A DNA stretch of 33,968 nt from Candidatus Omnitrophota bacterium (GCA_023134705.1 JAGLUN010000061.1:1-33968), one strand, 5' to 3'; shown: positions 16,569 to 26,530, counted from the first letter of the stretch. A program made the numbers and translations. Notes: a model not told the origin generated them from the letters alone.

Positions 16569-17914
16569 TCTTCCTCCCGGCTTATGAATTTCTTAAGAAA
16601 ATCCGTATTGTAAATGCCTCGTCTGAAATCGGAATCATTTATAATCTTCCGGCAAAAAGACACCGTGGTTTTATTGGGTTCAATAAGTAATTCACCCAAA
16701 GCCCTGTCCATCTTTTGCAAGGTTTCTTTTCTTGTTTTACCTTTGGTTATAATTTTCGCGATTAAAGAATCATAGTTAGGCGGTACAGTGTATCCCGCGT
16801 AAACGTGTGTATCTACCCTTACGTCTTTACCCCCGGGGAAATAGCAAAACTCAATCCTGCCGGCAGAGGGGATAAAGTTGTTCTCGGAATCCTCAGCATT
16901 TATCCGGCATTCTATCGCGGTGCCTTCAAACGAAATTTCATTCTGTTTTATTTTTAATTTCTCTCCCGCGGCCATACTGATTTGAAGCTTCACCAGATCC
17001 ACTCCGGTTATCTCCTCGGTCACGGGATGTTCAACCTGAATCCTTGTATTCATCTCTATAAAATAAAAATGTTCATTATCAAGGAGGAATTCTACTGTCC
17101 CTACACTGGTATAGTGAATGTCTTTGATAACTTTACTCACCATTTCTCCTAAATTTGCCCTCAACTTATTGTTAAGGGCAGGAGAAGGAGCCTCTTCTAT
17201 TAATTTCTGGTGTCTTCTCTGGATACTGCAGTCTCTTTCGCCCAGATGAATGACATTCCCGTAATTATCAGCGGCAATTTGGACTTCTATGTGCCTCGGA
17301 CGTTCTAAAAATTTTTCCATGTAAATCTGAGAATCACCAAAAGCTAATTCTGCTTCGGCCTGGGCGTTCATAAAAGCACTTACTAATCTTACGTCACTAT
17401 GACATATTCTCATCCCTCTACCCCCGCCTCCTGCTTTTGCTTTAAGTATAACCGGATAACTTAACTTCTTAGCTAAGGAAACAGCTTCTTCTTTAGATGC
17501 CAGTACCTTTTTGCTGCCGGGAATCAAAGAAAGCCCGGCTTTGCTCACAGTTTCCCTGGCTTTTACTTTATCTCCCATAAGGCGCATATTTTCCGCGGAG
17601 GGGCCGATAAATTTAATCCCGCAAGATTCGCAAACTTCGGCAAAATAAGGATTTTCCGCTAAAAATCCATATCCGGGATGAATAGCCTCACTGTCAGTAA
17701 TTTCAGCAGCGCTTATTATACTGGAAATATTCAAATAACTTTCATGGGGAGGGGCTTTTCCAATACAAACAGTTTCATCGGCTAACTCCAGATGAAAAGA
17801 ATTCTTATCCGCCTCAGAATATACGGCTACCGTATTTATGCCTAACTCTTTGCAGGCTCTAATAATCCGTACAGCAATTTCTCCCCGGTTAGCAATAAGA
17901 ATTTTTGAAAACAT
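16565..17914 (-). CDS. accC: Acetyl-CoA carboxylase biotin carboxylase
   Basis: ILIANRGEIAVRIIRACKELGI, KAKAGGGGRGMR, ERDCSIQRRHQKLIEEAPSP, FIEMNTRIQVEHPVTE. Confidence 0.97.
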   Translation of the reverse strand: MFSKILIANRGEIAVRIIRACKELGINTVAVYSEADKNSFHLELADETVCIGKAPPHESYLNISSIISAAEITDSEAIHPGYGFLAENPYFAEVCESCGIKFIGPSAENMRLMGDKVKARETVSKAGLSLIPGSKKVLASKEEAVSLAKKLSYPVILKAKAGGGGRGMRICHSDVRLVSAFMNAQAEAELAFGDSQIYMEKFLERPRHIEVQIAADNYGNVIHLGERDCSIQRRHQKLIEEAPSPALNNKLRANLGEMVSKVIKDIHYTSVGTVEFLLDNEHFYFIEMNTRIQVEHPVTEEITGVDLVKLQISMAAGEKLKIKQNEISFEGTAIECRINAEDSENNFIPSAGRIEFCYFPGGKDVRVDTHVYAGYTVPPNYDSLIAKIITKGKTRKETLQKMDRALGELLIEPNKTTVSFCRKIINDSDFRRGIYNTDFLKKFISREEE

Positions 17915-17923
17915 TTTTAATTT

Positions 17924-18355
17924 TTAATTCGGTTTAATCAAGAACAGAGGCTCACCAAATTCTACCGGAGCCCCGTTTTCCACAAAAATTTTTACGATTT
18001 TACCGCTTATTTCAGCTTTAATTTCATTCATGAGTTTCATTGCTTCAAGAATGCACATTATGTCGCCGGAATTTATATTATCGCCGATATTCACAAAGGG
18101 TTTTACTCCGGGTGATGGTGAGCGATAGAATATTCCAACCATGGGAGATTTCATCTCAATCCCCTCTTCGTCTTTTGATTTTTCTTCTTTTTCTGAAATT
18201 CGCGGAGCAGCGGCATCTTTAGAAGAGATTATCACCGGCTGTTCAGGCGAAAATTTCTTTAGTTTTACTCTTTTTCCTTTCTCTTCTATTTCTAATTCAC
18301 AAAGCTCATTATCATCCATAAATTTAATGAATTGCTTTAATTTCTTTAGGTCCAT
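17924..18355 (-). CDS. accB: Biotin carboxyl carrier protein of acetyl-CoA carboxylase
   Basis: C-terminal CILEAMKLMNEIKAEISGKI biotinylation motif; adjacent to accC. Confidence 0.96.
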   Translation of the reverse strand: MDLKKLKQFIKFMDDNELCELEIEEKGKRVKLKKFSPEQPVIISSKDAAAPRISEKEEKSKDEEGIEMKSPMVGIFYRSPSPGVKPFVNIGDNINSGDIMCILEAMKLMNEIKAEISGKIVKIFVENGAPVEFGEPLFLIKPN

Positions 18356-18387
18356 TTCATACCCCCTTCAGGTTCTTATTTAATCTA

Positions 18388-18948
18388 TCAGGCTCTTCCT
18401 AAATATTCTTTCGTTCGTGTATCGATTTTGATAATTTCCCCGGTATTTATAAAAAGCGGGACATTAACAATTAATCCTGTTTCCAGCGTCGCTGACTTTG
18501 TTCCCATTTTTACCGTATTTCCCCTGAATCCCGGTTGGGTTTCGGTTACTTTTAGGTTTAAAGATAAAGGTAGTTCTAAATTGATCAGTTTATTATCATA
18601 AAAAAGGCCGGTGAGTTCTAAATTATCTTTTAACCAGATAATTCTGTCTTCGATTTTCGATTCATCGATTATCAGGTCATCATAGGTTTCCAAATCAAGA
18701 AAGTGATAAATCTGCTCTTGAGTATAACTGTATTGAAGTTTTCGCTTTTCAATGAAAGCTTCTTCTATTTTGTCAGAATCTCTTAGGGTATATTCTATAA
18801 TTTGAGAAGTTTTTACGTTTTTCAATTTTGCCCGGCAGAAAGCGGAACCCCTGCCTAATTTGGCGTGCTCGCATCCTACAATCGTAAAAAGCGTCTCATT
18901 GTAAATTATGTTCATTCCCGGTTTTAAGCTACCGATAGGAATCCCCAT
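18388..18948 (-). CDS. efp: Elongation factor P
   Basis: Three-domain EF-P layout; GRGSAFCRAKLKNVKT, VTETQPGFRGNTVKMGTKSATLETGLIVNVPLFINTGEIIKIDTRTKEYLGRA. Confidence 0.96.
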   Translation of the reverse strand: MGIPIGSLKPGMNIIYNETLFTIVGCEHAKLGRGSAFCRAKLKNVKTSQIIEYTLRDSDKIEEAFIEKRKLQYSYTQEQIYHFLDLETYDDLIIDESKIEDRIIWLKDNLELTGLFYDNKLINLELPLSLNLKVTETQPGFRGNTVKMGTKSATLETGLIVNVPLFINTGEIIKIDTRTKEYLGRA

Positions 18949-19990
18949 CTATCACCTCTGCTCCGTTCTTACGTATAATAACTATGCTTTCTAATCTTAT
19001 TCCGAATTTGCCGGGAAGATAAACAGCCGGTTCGATAGTTAATACCATATTCTCTTTTAATACTTCCCGGTTATAAGGATTCAGAAACGGTTTCTCATGT
19101 ACAGATATGCCTATTCCATGTCCCAGGCCATGGCCAAAATATCTGCCCATTTTATTTTTTTCAATAAGATCCCGCGCGGCCCGGTCTAATTCTTTTGCCT
19201 CTAAGCCCGGTTTAATTTTTTTAATCGCCAGGGATTGCGCTTTTTTTATAAGGTCGTAAATTTTTTTCATGTGAATAGGAATTTTACCCGAAAAAAATAT
19301 TCTTGTCAAGTCCGAGCAGTATCCAGAACTCATTGCCCCAGAGTCAATTAGGGACATCTTGTCCCGGCCTAATCTTTGACCGCAGGGAAGATGATGAGGA
19401 ACTGAAGAATTCCGGCCAAAAGCCACAATCGGTGGAAAAGCGACTTTATTATCCCCTTTCAACTTCAAAAATTTTTCTAATTCCAGCGAGATCTGTTTTT
19501 CGGAAAGCCCGCTATCAATCAATTCTTCCACGAATTCAAATCCTTGTAAAGTAATTTTTGTCGCTTCTTTTATGAATTTAATTTCTTTTTCATCCTTAAT
19601 AGATCTCAAATCCGCTACCAAATCGGTTGTTTTTACAAAGTTAATATTCCTGTTGGTCACACATTTTTTAAGCAACTTATATTCTAAGAAAGTCAAATGC
19701 TTTGCTTCGAACCCCAGTTTCTTAATGCCCAGATTTTTTGCCCCTTTCGCTACGGCTTCGAAAAGATTTTCCTTAACAAGTTTTGTCTTCCATAAACTAA
19801 TTTCTTCGGCTTCTTCAGCATAAATAAAATTGGTGAAATAAATGTTTTCATAAGGATTTAAAAGCAAATATCCTTCCGCTTGCCGGAAACCGGATAAATA
19901 GCGAATATTAGAAGGAGATGATAAAAGCAGAGCGTCCAGCCCTGTTTTCTCTATTAACTTTAAACATTTCTTAATTCTGTTTTTTTTCAC
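18929..19990 (-). CDS. M24 family Xaa-Pro aminopeptidase
   Basis: DSGAMSSGYCSDLTRIFF, GHGLGHGIGISVHEKP, TIEPAVYLPGKFGIRLES. Confidence 0.95.
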   Translation of the reverse strand: MKKNRIKKCLKLIEKTGLDALLLSSPSNIRYLSGFRQAEGYLLLNPYENIYFTNFIYAEEAEEISLWKTKLVKENLFEAVAKGAKNLGIKKLGFEAKHLTFLEYKLLKKCVTNRNINFVKTTDLVADLRSIKDEKEIKFIKEATKITLQGFEFVEELIDSGLSEKQISLELEKFLKLKGDNKVAFPPIVAFGRNSSVPHHLPCGQRLGRDKMSLIDSGAMSSGYCSDLTRIFFSGKIPIHMKKIYDLIKKAQSLAIKKIKPGLEAKELDRAARDLIEKNKMGRYFGHGLGHGIGISVHEKPFLNPYNREVLKENMVLTIEPAVYLPGKFGIRLESIVIIRKNGAEVIDGDSYR

Positions 19991-20423
19991 TTAGAAAAGC
20001 TTTTGCCGCTCTTAAAGCAAGATAATAGCTATATTTTCCCAGCCCGTTTATTGTGCCTAAAACTACATCAGAAATTAACGATTTCTTCCGGAAATCTTCT
20101 CGTTTATAGATATTGGAGATATGGACTTCGATTGTTGCAACTTCCGCGGCTAAAATAGCGTCTCTTATCGCTACAGATGTATGAGTATAACCCGCGGGAT
20201 TAATTATTAAAAAATTATAATCAGCTTTGGTAATTCTATCTACTATATCGCCTTCGGAATTTGATTGAAAGTTTTCCAGGGTTAAACCTGAACTTTTTGC
20301 CTGTTTTTTAAGAGCGCTATTTAAATCGTTCAAAGTAATCTTCCCGTATATTTTTGTTTCCCTTTTCCCCAAAAGATGTAAGTTAGGGCCGTTAATCACT
20401 AAGACTTTATTCTTTTTCTTCAT
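19971..20423 (-). CDS. aroQ: Type II 3-dehydroquinate dehydratase
   Basis: [54 protein letters not shown]-like; start chosen at MKKKNKVL. Confidence 0.95.
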   Translation of the reverse strand: MKKKNKVLVINGPNLHLLGKRETKIYGKITLNDLNSALKKQAKSSGLTLENFQSNSEGDIVDRITKADYNFLIINPAGYTHTSVAIRDAILAAEVATIEVHISNIYKREDFRKKSLISDVVLGTINGLGKYSYYLALRAAKAFLSEKKQN

Positions 20424-20577
20424 CAATTTCCGCCTCCTCAATCAACATTACCGGTATGTCGTCTTTTATAGGATACGATTTTTTGCATTTTACGCAAACC
20501 AAACGGTTATTTTTTAAAACCAGATCACCTTTGCATGCCGGGCAAGCTAAGATTTTTAATAATTCCTCATCAATCAT
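20407..20577 (-). CDS. Trm112 family protein (56 aa, not in ORF track)
   Basis: Translated by hand: [56 protein letters not shown]. Confidence 0.9.
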   Translation of the reverse strand: MIDEELLKILACPACKGDLVLKNNRLVCVKCKKSYPIKDDIPVMLIEEAEIDEEKE

Positions 20578-20918
20578 TTCTCTTTCTCCTTTGCCTTTAC
20601 GTACATCAGACGCAGATTAAATAACGATTCTTCCAGCAGTTTTTCTTCATCGTCAACCAGATTCCCTTTTGTTTTTTCTTTGATTATTTCCAGAGTATCG
20701 ATTAAAAACCGTGCCTGCGCCGTGTTAGATTCGGTTTTTTTTGTGACTGGATTCTCTAAACTCCCTAACGCAATCATTGCCTGCATGCTTAGTGAAGAAA
20801 TAAAAATACTAAACGTAGGTTTGTGATAAGGTTCATTCGAATCCTGCGCTGTTTTTTTCTCAGTTTCCATCTGCGTTTTCCAATCTTCATCTACTTTTTT
20901 TTTAATTCCGTCATTCAT
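20574..20918 (-). CDS. DUF1844 family protein
   Basis: [22 protein letters not shown]...[19 protein letters not shown]; likely start MNDGIKKK. Confidence 0.9.
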   Translation of the reverse strand: MNDGIKKKVDEDWKTQMETEKKTAQDSNEPYHKPTFSIFISSLSMQAMIALGSLENPVTKKTESNTAQARFLIDTLEIIKEKTKGNLVDDEEKLLEESLFNLRLMYVKAKEKEK

Positions 20919-21080
20919 ATTTTTCCTCCTTTTATGCGCGTTGGTATTGTCAAACTCCAAAAAACAAATCCCTCCGCCACCGTTTATTTTCGACAGGATG
21001 AACAGGATTTACAAGATTATTGTAGTTATTTAATTTAATCCGGTTAATTAAGCTTGTTTTTTCTAAATCAGCCTGCTGGT

Positions 21081-21195
21081 TTTTTTACCACGAAGTTCAC
21101 GAAGGCTGTTTACTATAGCCAACCACACGAAGATTTTAATAAAATAAATATTTTTATATCCTTCTTTTCTTCTTCGTGCCCTTCGTGGTAAAAGA
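21081..21195. repeat. MITE-like element, copy 1
   Basis: Ends TTTTACCACGAAGTTCACGAA / TTCGTGCCCTTCGTGGTAAAA (21 bp, 2 mismatches); interior shared with 25116-25228. Confidence 0.88.
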
Positions 21196-21326
21196 TTCTC
21201 TTTATTTTCTAAATATCTTTTTTATTATTTTTATCCCATATCTCCCTTTTTTACACTATCTATCTTTTCCATTCTCTATTTTCTATCTTCGATTTTCCAG
21301 AATCTGAAGCTTGATATCTGTCTCAC

Positions 21327-22130
21327 TCACGAAATGACCGCGCCTAAATATCCTACTACCGAGCTGTAATCACCGCTGGCATCTCCGCTTGTCTGATAAA
21401 GAACAACTTCCCCTTTTTTCGCGCCCAAAAGCTTTGTAAGAATAAGCATAATCGAAACTGTGGCTGTGCCGCACATGGAAATCTTTTCTTTCTCCACTCT
21501 TCGTAAAAGGTTTTCCTCGTCCAGATTGAGAATAGTTTCAATTGCTAAGCTGTCTTTCTTTCGGGCTTGCGGCTCAGGTTCATAATGAGTCATATCTCCA
21601 CTGGCTATAATTAAAATTTCTTTCTTTTTATCTTTTATCCCTTCATAAATTTGGTTTGCGGCTTCGCGGTATATTTTTAACGGCGCGGTATTACATATTA
21701 TAGGGACAAATTTGAAATCGCCAAAAAAATATTTTAGAATAGGCAGTTCTACTTCTATGGAATGCTCGAATTTGTGAGCAGGGATATCTTCTTTTATCCA
21801 GCCGCCTTTATCTAAAATGTTTGAAGCGAGCTCCTCATCGACTTCTATCTGTCCAAAAGGAGTTATCCAGGAGCCCTGAGGATAGAGGCTGAAATACTCT
21901 CCAAATCCTGTATGATTTGGGCCTAATATAATTACCCGTTTTTTCGGAATGATTTTAGCGGCGGTAGAAACAGCGGCTCTACCGGAATAGATATATCCGG
22001 CATGAGGCATAATAGCTCCTAAAGCTTGTTTTTGGGCGGATTTTTCAGGAGTTAAATCTCTGATTAGCTTCTCTAACTCCTTAGAATTCTTAGGATAAAA
22101 TTGTCCGCTAACTGCAGGTTCCCGTATCAT
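21327..22130 (-). CDS. Memo family protein (AmmeMemoRadiSam system protein B-like)
   Basis: REPAVSGQFYPKNSKEL, MPHAGYIYSGRAA, LGPNHTG, EHSIEVELPIL, ASGDMTHY. Confidence 0.95.
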   Translation of the reverse strand: MIREPAVSGQFYPKNSKELEKLIRDLTPEKSAQKQALGAIMPHAGYIYSGRAAVSTAAKIIPKKRVIILGPNHTGFGEYFSLYPQGSWITPFGQIEVDEELASNILDKGGWIKEDIPAHKFEHSIEVELPILKYFFGDFKFVPIICNTAPLKIYREAANQIYEGIKDKKKEILIIASGDMTHYEPEPQARKKDSLAIETILNLDEENLLRRVEKEKISMCGTATVSIMLILTKLLGAKKGEVVLYQTSGDASGDYSSVVGYLGAVIS

Positions 22131-22297
22131 TTTATCATTGAAGATCGAAAATCGAGGATTGAACTCCGAAAATTAAATATTTATTTTCCTTCTTCTATCT
22201 TCGATTTTCGGGCGGTAAGCTCTAAAATTTATTTTAACTACCGAATAAATGCCCCAAAATCATTAGGCAATTACTATATCAACGATATTAATTTGTG

Positions 22298-22909
22298 TCA
22301 ATTGTTTTTAAAATGAATAGATACGTTAAAATGGAGTTGAGAATAATGAAGTTCTTGAGGGAAAGGCGGAAAAGGAGCTGCTTTTTTTATGCTTTGAAAA
22401 GCAATAGTGATTAAATTCTGACTGGGGGTTGAATCATCCATTAAATCCAGATTATTCAAAGAGCCGTCATTAAGGATAACGAAAGAGAGGTAGACTGTTC
22501 CTCTTTTTTTGCTAGTGTAATAGCTATAAGCGTTTTTTCGGATTTTTTCCCGTATTAATTTATAGTAATTCATATAAGAGAAATTTTTTTTAACTCCCTT
22601 ATTTCTATTTATCTCATTGAGAATTATTTCTTTAGTTGGCGAATTTAACCTCGGCTTCTCCATAAAAAAATTCTTTTTCGCTTCAATAAAGCTTTTTTTC
22701 GCGATGTTTTTGATGTAAGGAGGCAGTTTATTTAAAATTGTCGTTGTCTCTTTTGGGGAACGGATTTTTTCCAAATCTTGAGGGAAAATTTTTATTTCCC
22801 GCGATTTTTGTTTTTCTATTTTGGGGCTGGAAGAATTAGGTAATCCTCCAAAAATAAAAAGATGGATAACAATAGACGCGCCTAATGATAAATTCCATAC
22901 TTTATTCAT
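22298..22909 (-). CDS. TonB-like energy transducer
   Basis: N-terminal TM anchor; C-terminal YYKLIREKIRKNAYSYYTSKKRGTVYLSFVILNDGSLNNLDLMDDS...AFQSIKKAAPFPPFP. Confidence 0.85.
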   Translation of the reverse strand: MNKVWNLSLGASIVIHLFIFGGLPNSSSPKIEKQKSREIKIFPQDLEKIRSPKETTTILNKLPPYIKNIAKKSFIEAKKNFFMEKPRLNSPTKEIILNEINRNKGVKKNFSYMNYYKLIREKIRKNAYSYYTSKKRGTVYLSFVILNDGSLNNLDLMDDSTPSQNLITIAFQSIKKAAPFPPFPQELHYSQLHFNVSIHFKNN

Positions 22910-23073
22910 ATAAACTTATTATATAAGGACTACTTGAATTTGGCAAGGTTATAAAAATGCATTAAAAAGTTCGATACGCGATACTAGTAAGAAAGTCGGA
23001 AGTCAATAGTCAATGGCTAATGGCCAATATCCGATAGTCAATGGGCGATAAGTTTTAGGGTTCATAAAAAACA

Positions 23074-24930
23074 TTAAAACCTAAATTTCGCCCCCAGATA
23101 CCATGAGAATTTCGGGGTTTGATAACCGTTTACAAGCTCATAGTTTTTATCAAAAAGATTTTCCAGCCTTAAAAAAGTATCAAACTTCTCATTTACTATG
23201 TATTTGAAAGCCAGATTCGCTAAGGTGTAGGACTTCAATTTAACGCTGGATGAATCCATTCTATTGCCTACGTAAGAAATATCGGTAGATATATCTAATT
23301 TTTTAAAGGCGGTTTTCAATTTACAGGTTACTTTGTTATCCGGCCTCCGGAGAAGTCTCGTTCCATCAGCCAGTTTCTTAGTATCCAGATGCGTGTGTGA
23401 AATTGCTAAAGTTATATCATCGCTAAATGAGTATTCAGCGAAACTTTCAATCCCGTAAATTCTTGATTTCCCGGCATTTCTGTACTCTCCAACCCAAAAA
23501 CCGGTTGAAACCCATTCTATGAAATTTTTGTTATGAGTATGAAAATAAGTTGAGCCAAGAACCAAAGGATTACCTATCTTTTGTTCAAACCCTACTTCAT
23601 AGCTCTCTGACTCTTCGGGATTTAAATTCTTGTTCCCAGAGCTGCCATCAAAAAGTTGATAGAGTGATGGAGCTTTAAAGCCCTCTCCGAACGAACCTTT
23701 TATTTTTGTATCTGTTCGTTCCACTAAGTAGCTTCCTGAAAAACCAAGGGTGTTGTGATGTTTAAACTGAGAATGGTCCTCTAAACGTAGAGACGCAGAA
23801 AAAAACAGATTATCAATGGGTGTGAAAATATTTTCGGTATAATATCCTTTGGTATTTGCTGTTACCTTTGGGGTATAAGTAGGGGCCCAAAAACCTTCAC
23901 CTCTCTCTCTTAAATAATCAAACCCAAAAATAATCTTGTCAAAATCACATACCTGATAATTCCCCTGCCATTTTGCCTGATAAGTTTTGCCATTATACCA
24001 GTTATCAGAAGATGAACTTTCCCATCCTTTACGGTGAGTACGTGTGTAGCCGAAAATCGCCTTGTAAGAAAAATAGTCTGACAATTGATGCTTTAAATTA
24101 ATCCCTCCTATGCCTTGATAGAAATAGGCATAGTTGTCATCATCATCCGTAGGTAGATAAGGAGGGGTCCAGCTAGTTGCGTCGTATTCGTACTTAGCGT
24201 ACGTATAATCCCCGAGTAATCCTACATCGATATTGTCTGTTAACGTATAATCAAGCCGAAGGGAAGAGCTAAAATTATGATACGGGTCTTTTTCATGATT
24301 GCCATCTTTATAATTGCCGGAATAAAAAGCGTTCACGTCGGTTCTGGATACAGACAAAGAATAATTTAGTTTATCTATCTCGCCTTGAGAAGAAAGCTTT
24401 TCGCGATAAGTTTGATAGCTTCCAAATTCTTGAGTATATGAAAGAGTCGGTTTACCTTGGCCTTTATGCGTTATAAGGCTAACGGTGCCGCCAATAGAAT
24501 CAGAACCATATAATGAACTATAAGGCCCTTTTAATACCTCTACCTTTTCTAAGTTATCTAAAGACATATAGTTGTACGCGTAAAAATAACCGGAAGTTGA
24601 TATAGGGTCATATAATTTTATTCCGTCAAGCAAAACTTGAGTATGTGAAGAATTCGCGCCTCTTATAAATACACTGGTATCACCCCCTAATCCCCCTGTA
24701 GTAGTATGGCTTAAACTGGGAATATCTTTTATCGCGTCGATTAGAGTAAAAATACCTTCTGAATTTTTTTCACTAACGTCAATTACATCTATTGAGGATG
24801 GATTCAATGAAGCGCTCACTTCTGTCCTGTAGGGAGTTACCACAATTTCCCCTAAGGGTATTGTGTTTTGAGAAAAAGATAATTCAGAAATAAAAACGAT
24901 TAATCCGAAAAGAACAGCTTTTTTAAACAT
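23074..24930 (-). CDS. TonB-dependent outer-membrane receptor, BtuB-like
   Basis: Signal peptide; plug VVTPYRTEVSASLNPSSIDVID; VFIRGANSSHTQVLLDGIKLYDP; YGSDSIGGTVSLIT; terminal F (YLGAKFRF); downstream of a cobalamin riboswitch. Confidence 0.9.
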   Translation of the reverse strand: MFKKAVLFGLIVFISELSFSQNTIPLGEIVVTPYRTEVSASLNPSSIDVIDVSEKNSEGIFTLIDAIKDIPSLSHTTTGGLGGDTSVFIRGANSSHTQVLLDGIKLYDPISTSGYFYAYNYMSLDNLEKVEVLKGPYSSLYGSDSIGGTVSLITHKGQGKPTLSYTQEFGSYQTYREKLSSQGEIDKLNYSLSVSRTDVNAFYSGNYKDGNHEKDPYHNFSSSLRLDYTLTDNIDVGLLGDYTYAKYEYDATSWTPPYLPTDDDDNYAYFYQGIGGINLKHQLSDYFSYKAIFGYTRTHRKGWESSSSDNWYNGKTYQAKWQGNYQVCDFDKIIFGFDYLRERGEGFWAPTYTPKVTANTKGYYTENIFTPIDNLFFSASLRLEDHSQFKHHNTLGFSGSYLVERTDTKIKGSFGEGFKAPSLYQLFDGSSGNKNLNPEESESYEVGFEQKIGNPLVLGSTYFHTHNKNFIEWVSTGFWVGEYRNAGKSRIYGIESFAEYSFSDDITLAISHTHLDTKKLADGTRLLRRPDNKVTCKLKTAFKKLDISTDISYVGNRMDSSSVKLKSYTLANLAFKYIVNEKFDTFLRLENLFDKNYELVNGYQTPKFSWYLGAKFRF

Positions 24931-25115
24931 TTTTTACCTCCTTTAATTCTGTCAAAAGTTTAAACTTAATATTTCTATGCCCTTTTTATATACAAAGAGG
25001 TTTGTTTAAAACATCTCCCTCCCCTCTTATCCTGTTAATCCTGTCTAAATCTTTTCTTATTATTTTCGGATAACATTTGAAAATCAGATGCATGGCCGTA
25101 TTGTTTGGTTTTTTA

Positions 25116-25228
25116 TTTTACCACGAAGTTCACGAAGGCTCTCTGCTTTGCCGCCGGCTATACGAAGATTTCAATAAAATAAATATTTTTATATCCTTCT
25201 TTTTTTCTTCGTGCCTTGTGGTAAAAAA
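25116..25228. repeat. MITE-like element, copy 2, in the leader of the TonB receptor gene
   Basis: Same ends and interior (aagattt.aataaaataaatatttttatatccttcttt) as 21081-21195. Confidence 0.88.
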
Positions 25229-25332
25229 ATCCTTTTATTCTCTCTCTGTCCCCATTTTTTATCCAGTTAATCCTGTCTAAATTTTCCCAAGTGAATTCTA
25301 ATCCGGTCGAAAAATTTTTCGAAAAGATAGGC

Positions 25333-25373
25333 TAAAAATAAAAAAACCCTTGGCAACAATATTGCCAAGGGTT
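25333..25373 (-). terminator. Intrinsic terminator downstream of the riboswitch
   Basis: Perfect 12-bp stem AACCCTTGGCAA-TATTG-TTGCCAAGGGTT on the minus strand followed by a T tract. Confidence 0.92.
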
Positions 25374-25448
25374 GCACCCTGATTTAACTTCACCCTAAAA
25401 AAAGAAAATTTAGACTTTGTTCCACGCAAAATCTAAAATCCTAAATTA

Positions 25449-25725
25449 CCTTCTGGCAGGTCTTCTGACTTCCCTTCCCTTTTAACGCGCCTTCCCATTC
25501 TTAGTTATCGAACAGTGGCATGGAAACCTCAACGCGGTAAATGTTAAAAGAGTTCCTTCCCCGTTTTTATCCTTTAAGAAAGTATAAACCTTTTCTAAAG
25601 GACTGGAAATCGCGCGAAAATTATCGCTAAAGGCGATTTCCTTGTCAGGGAAAAGCAAAGGGTTACAGCACCGGGAGTGTTTCCGATTTTCACGGAATTC
25701 CCTATTGAGCCTTTTCCGGCACCAG
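25449..25725 (-). promoter_or_regulatory. Cobalamin (B12) riboswitch
   Basis: Minus strand: GGTGCCGGAAAAGGCTCAATAGGGAA...CGGAAACACTCCCGGTGCTGTAACCC...CCATGCCACTG...GTCAGAAGACCTGCC, matching the class-I core. Confidence 0.95.
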
Positions 25726-25763
25726 AAATTTTTTTAACCCAAAATTTAAAGAACAAGGTTAGC

Positions 25764-26267
25764 TTAGTATTCCAAGGCTTGTTTTACGACTACTTTAGTC
25801 TTTCGCAGGAAAAACTCATAAGCTCCAAAAAGTACACTTACATATATCAGATTGGCCAAAAGTGATGTTCTGAAAAAAGGAATAGCCAGTATATAACAGG
25901 TAATCAGCCCTTCCATGGTACGCGGATACCAGCCCATAATCCACACGCCAAAATTGGTAACTACAAAGAAAAGGATGGAAGAAAGAAAAGTAGAACCTAT
26001 AACTAAAACGGGCGTTTTTATCCTTTTCACAAGATATCCTAAGAAATATATAAAAATAATGCTGGACCAGGTGAAAATAATGGTATTATGTAAACCGATT
26101 ATAAGGTCTGAAATAATATAAATTGCTAAGGGGATGAGAAAAGAATATCTCCCTTTTAGATAAACTCCGGAAAATAAAGCCACAGCTATCAAAGGAGAAA
26201 AATTAGGGACATGAGGAATAAGCCGTGAAAATATACTGACAATTATTAGCAATATCGCTATCCACAT
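25764..26267 (-). CDS. Small integral membrane protein, DUF6580 / ECF S-component-like
   Basis: Multi-TM; RLIPHVPNFSPLIAVALFSGVYL...FFVVTNFGVWIMGWYPRTMEGLITCYILAIPFFRTSLLANL; adjacent to B12 riboswitch. Confidence 0.65.
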   Translation of the reverse strand: MWIAILLIIVSIFSRLIPHVPNFSPLIAVALFSGVYLKGRYSFLIPLAIYIISDLIIGLHNTIIFTWSSIIFIYFLGYLVKRIKTPVLVIGSTFLSSILFFVVTNFGVWIMGWYPRTMEGLITCYILAIPFFRTSLLANLIYVSVLFGAYEFFLRKTKVVVKQALEY

Positions 26268-26530
26268 AGTGACACCATATTATCAGATTGTTTTTTTTGT
26301 GTCAAGTGTATTGTGTTAGACACGAATCATCACGAATTCCACACGAATTGGCACATATAAGTAGTTTGTTGTTAGTAGTTTGTAGTTTGTTTAAAAAAAA
26401 TGTGTTATCAGGCCGATCACTAATATATCCCTTTCCCCAAACCAACTACTAACTACAGCATTTTTCAGCCCATAGCTCAAAAAGATGAAAGTTGTTAAAT
26501 TAAGAAACTTAAGATATACTATCAGTATCT

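Noticed and set aside
21356-21541. Plus-strand ORFs and short frames antisense to clear genes across the window (e.g. 21356-21541, 26929-27111, 29526-29780)
   Set aside because: They overlap strongly supported genes in other frames and have no recognisable domains.
21327-22130. Complete AmmeMemoRadiSam three-gene system
   Set aside because: Memo is present, but the radical SAM gene at 185-1117 is distant and PflX-like, and no AMMECR1-domain gene is seen in the window.
26340-26365. Sigma-54 promoter at TTGGCACATATAAGTAG upstream of rpoN
   Set aside because: Has a TGGCAC-like -24 half but no TTGC at the required -12 spacing.
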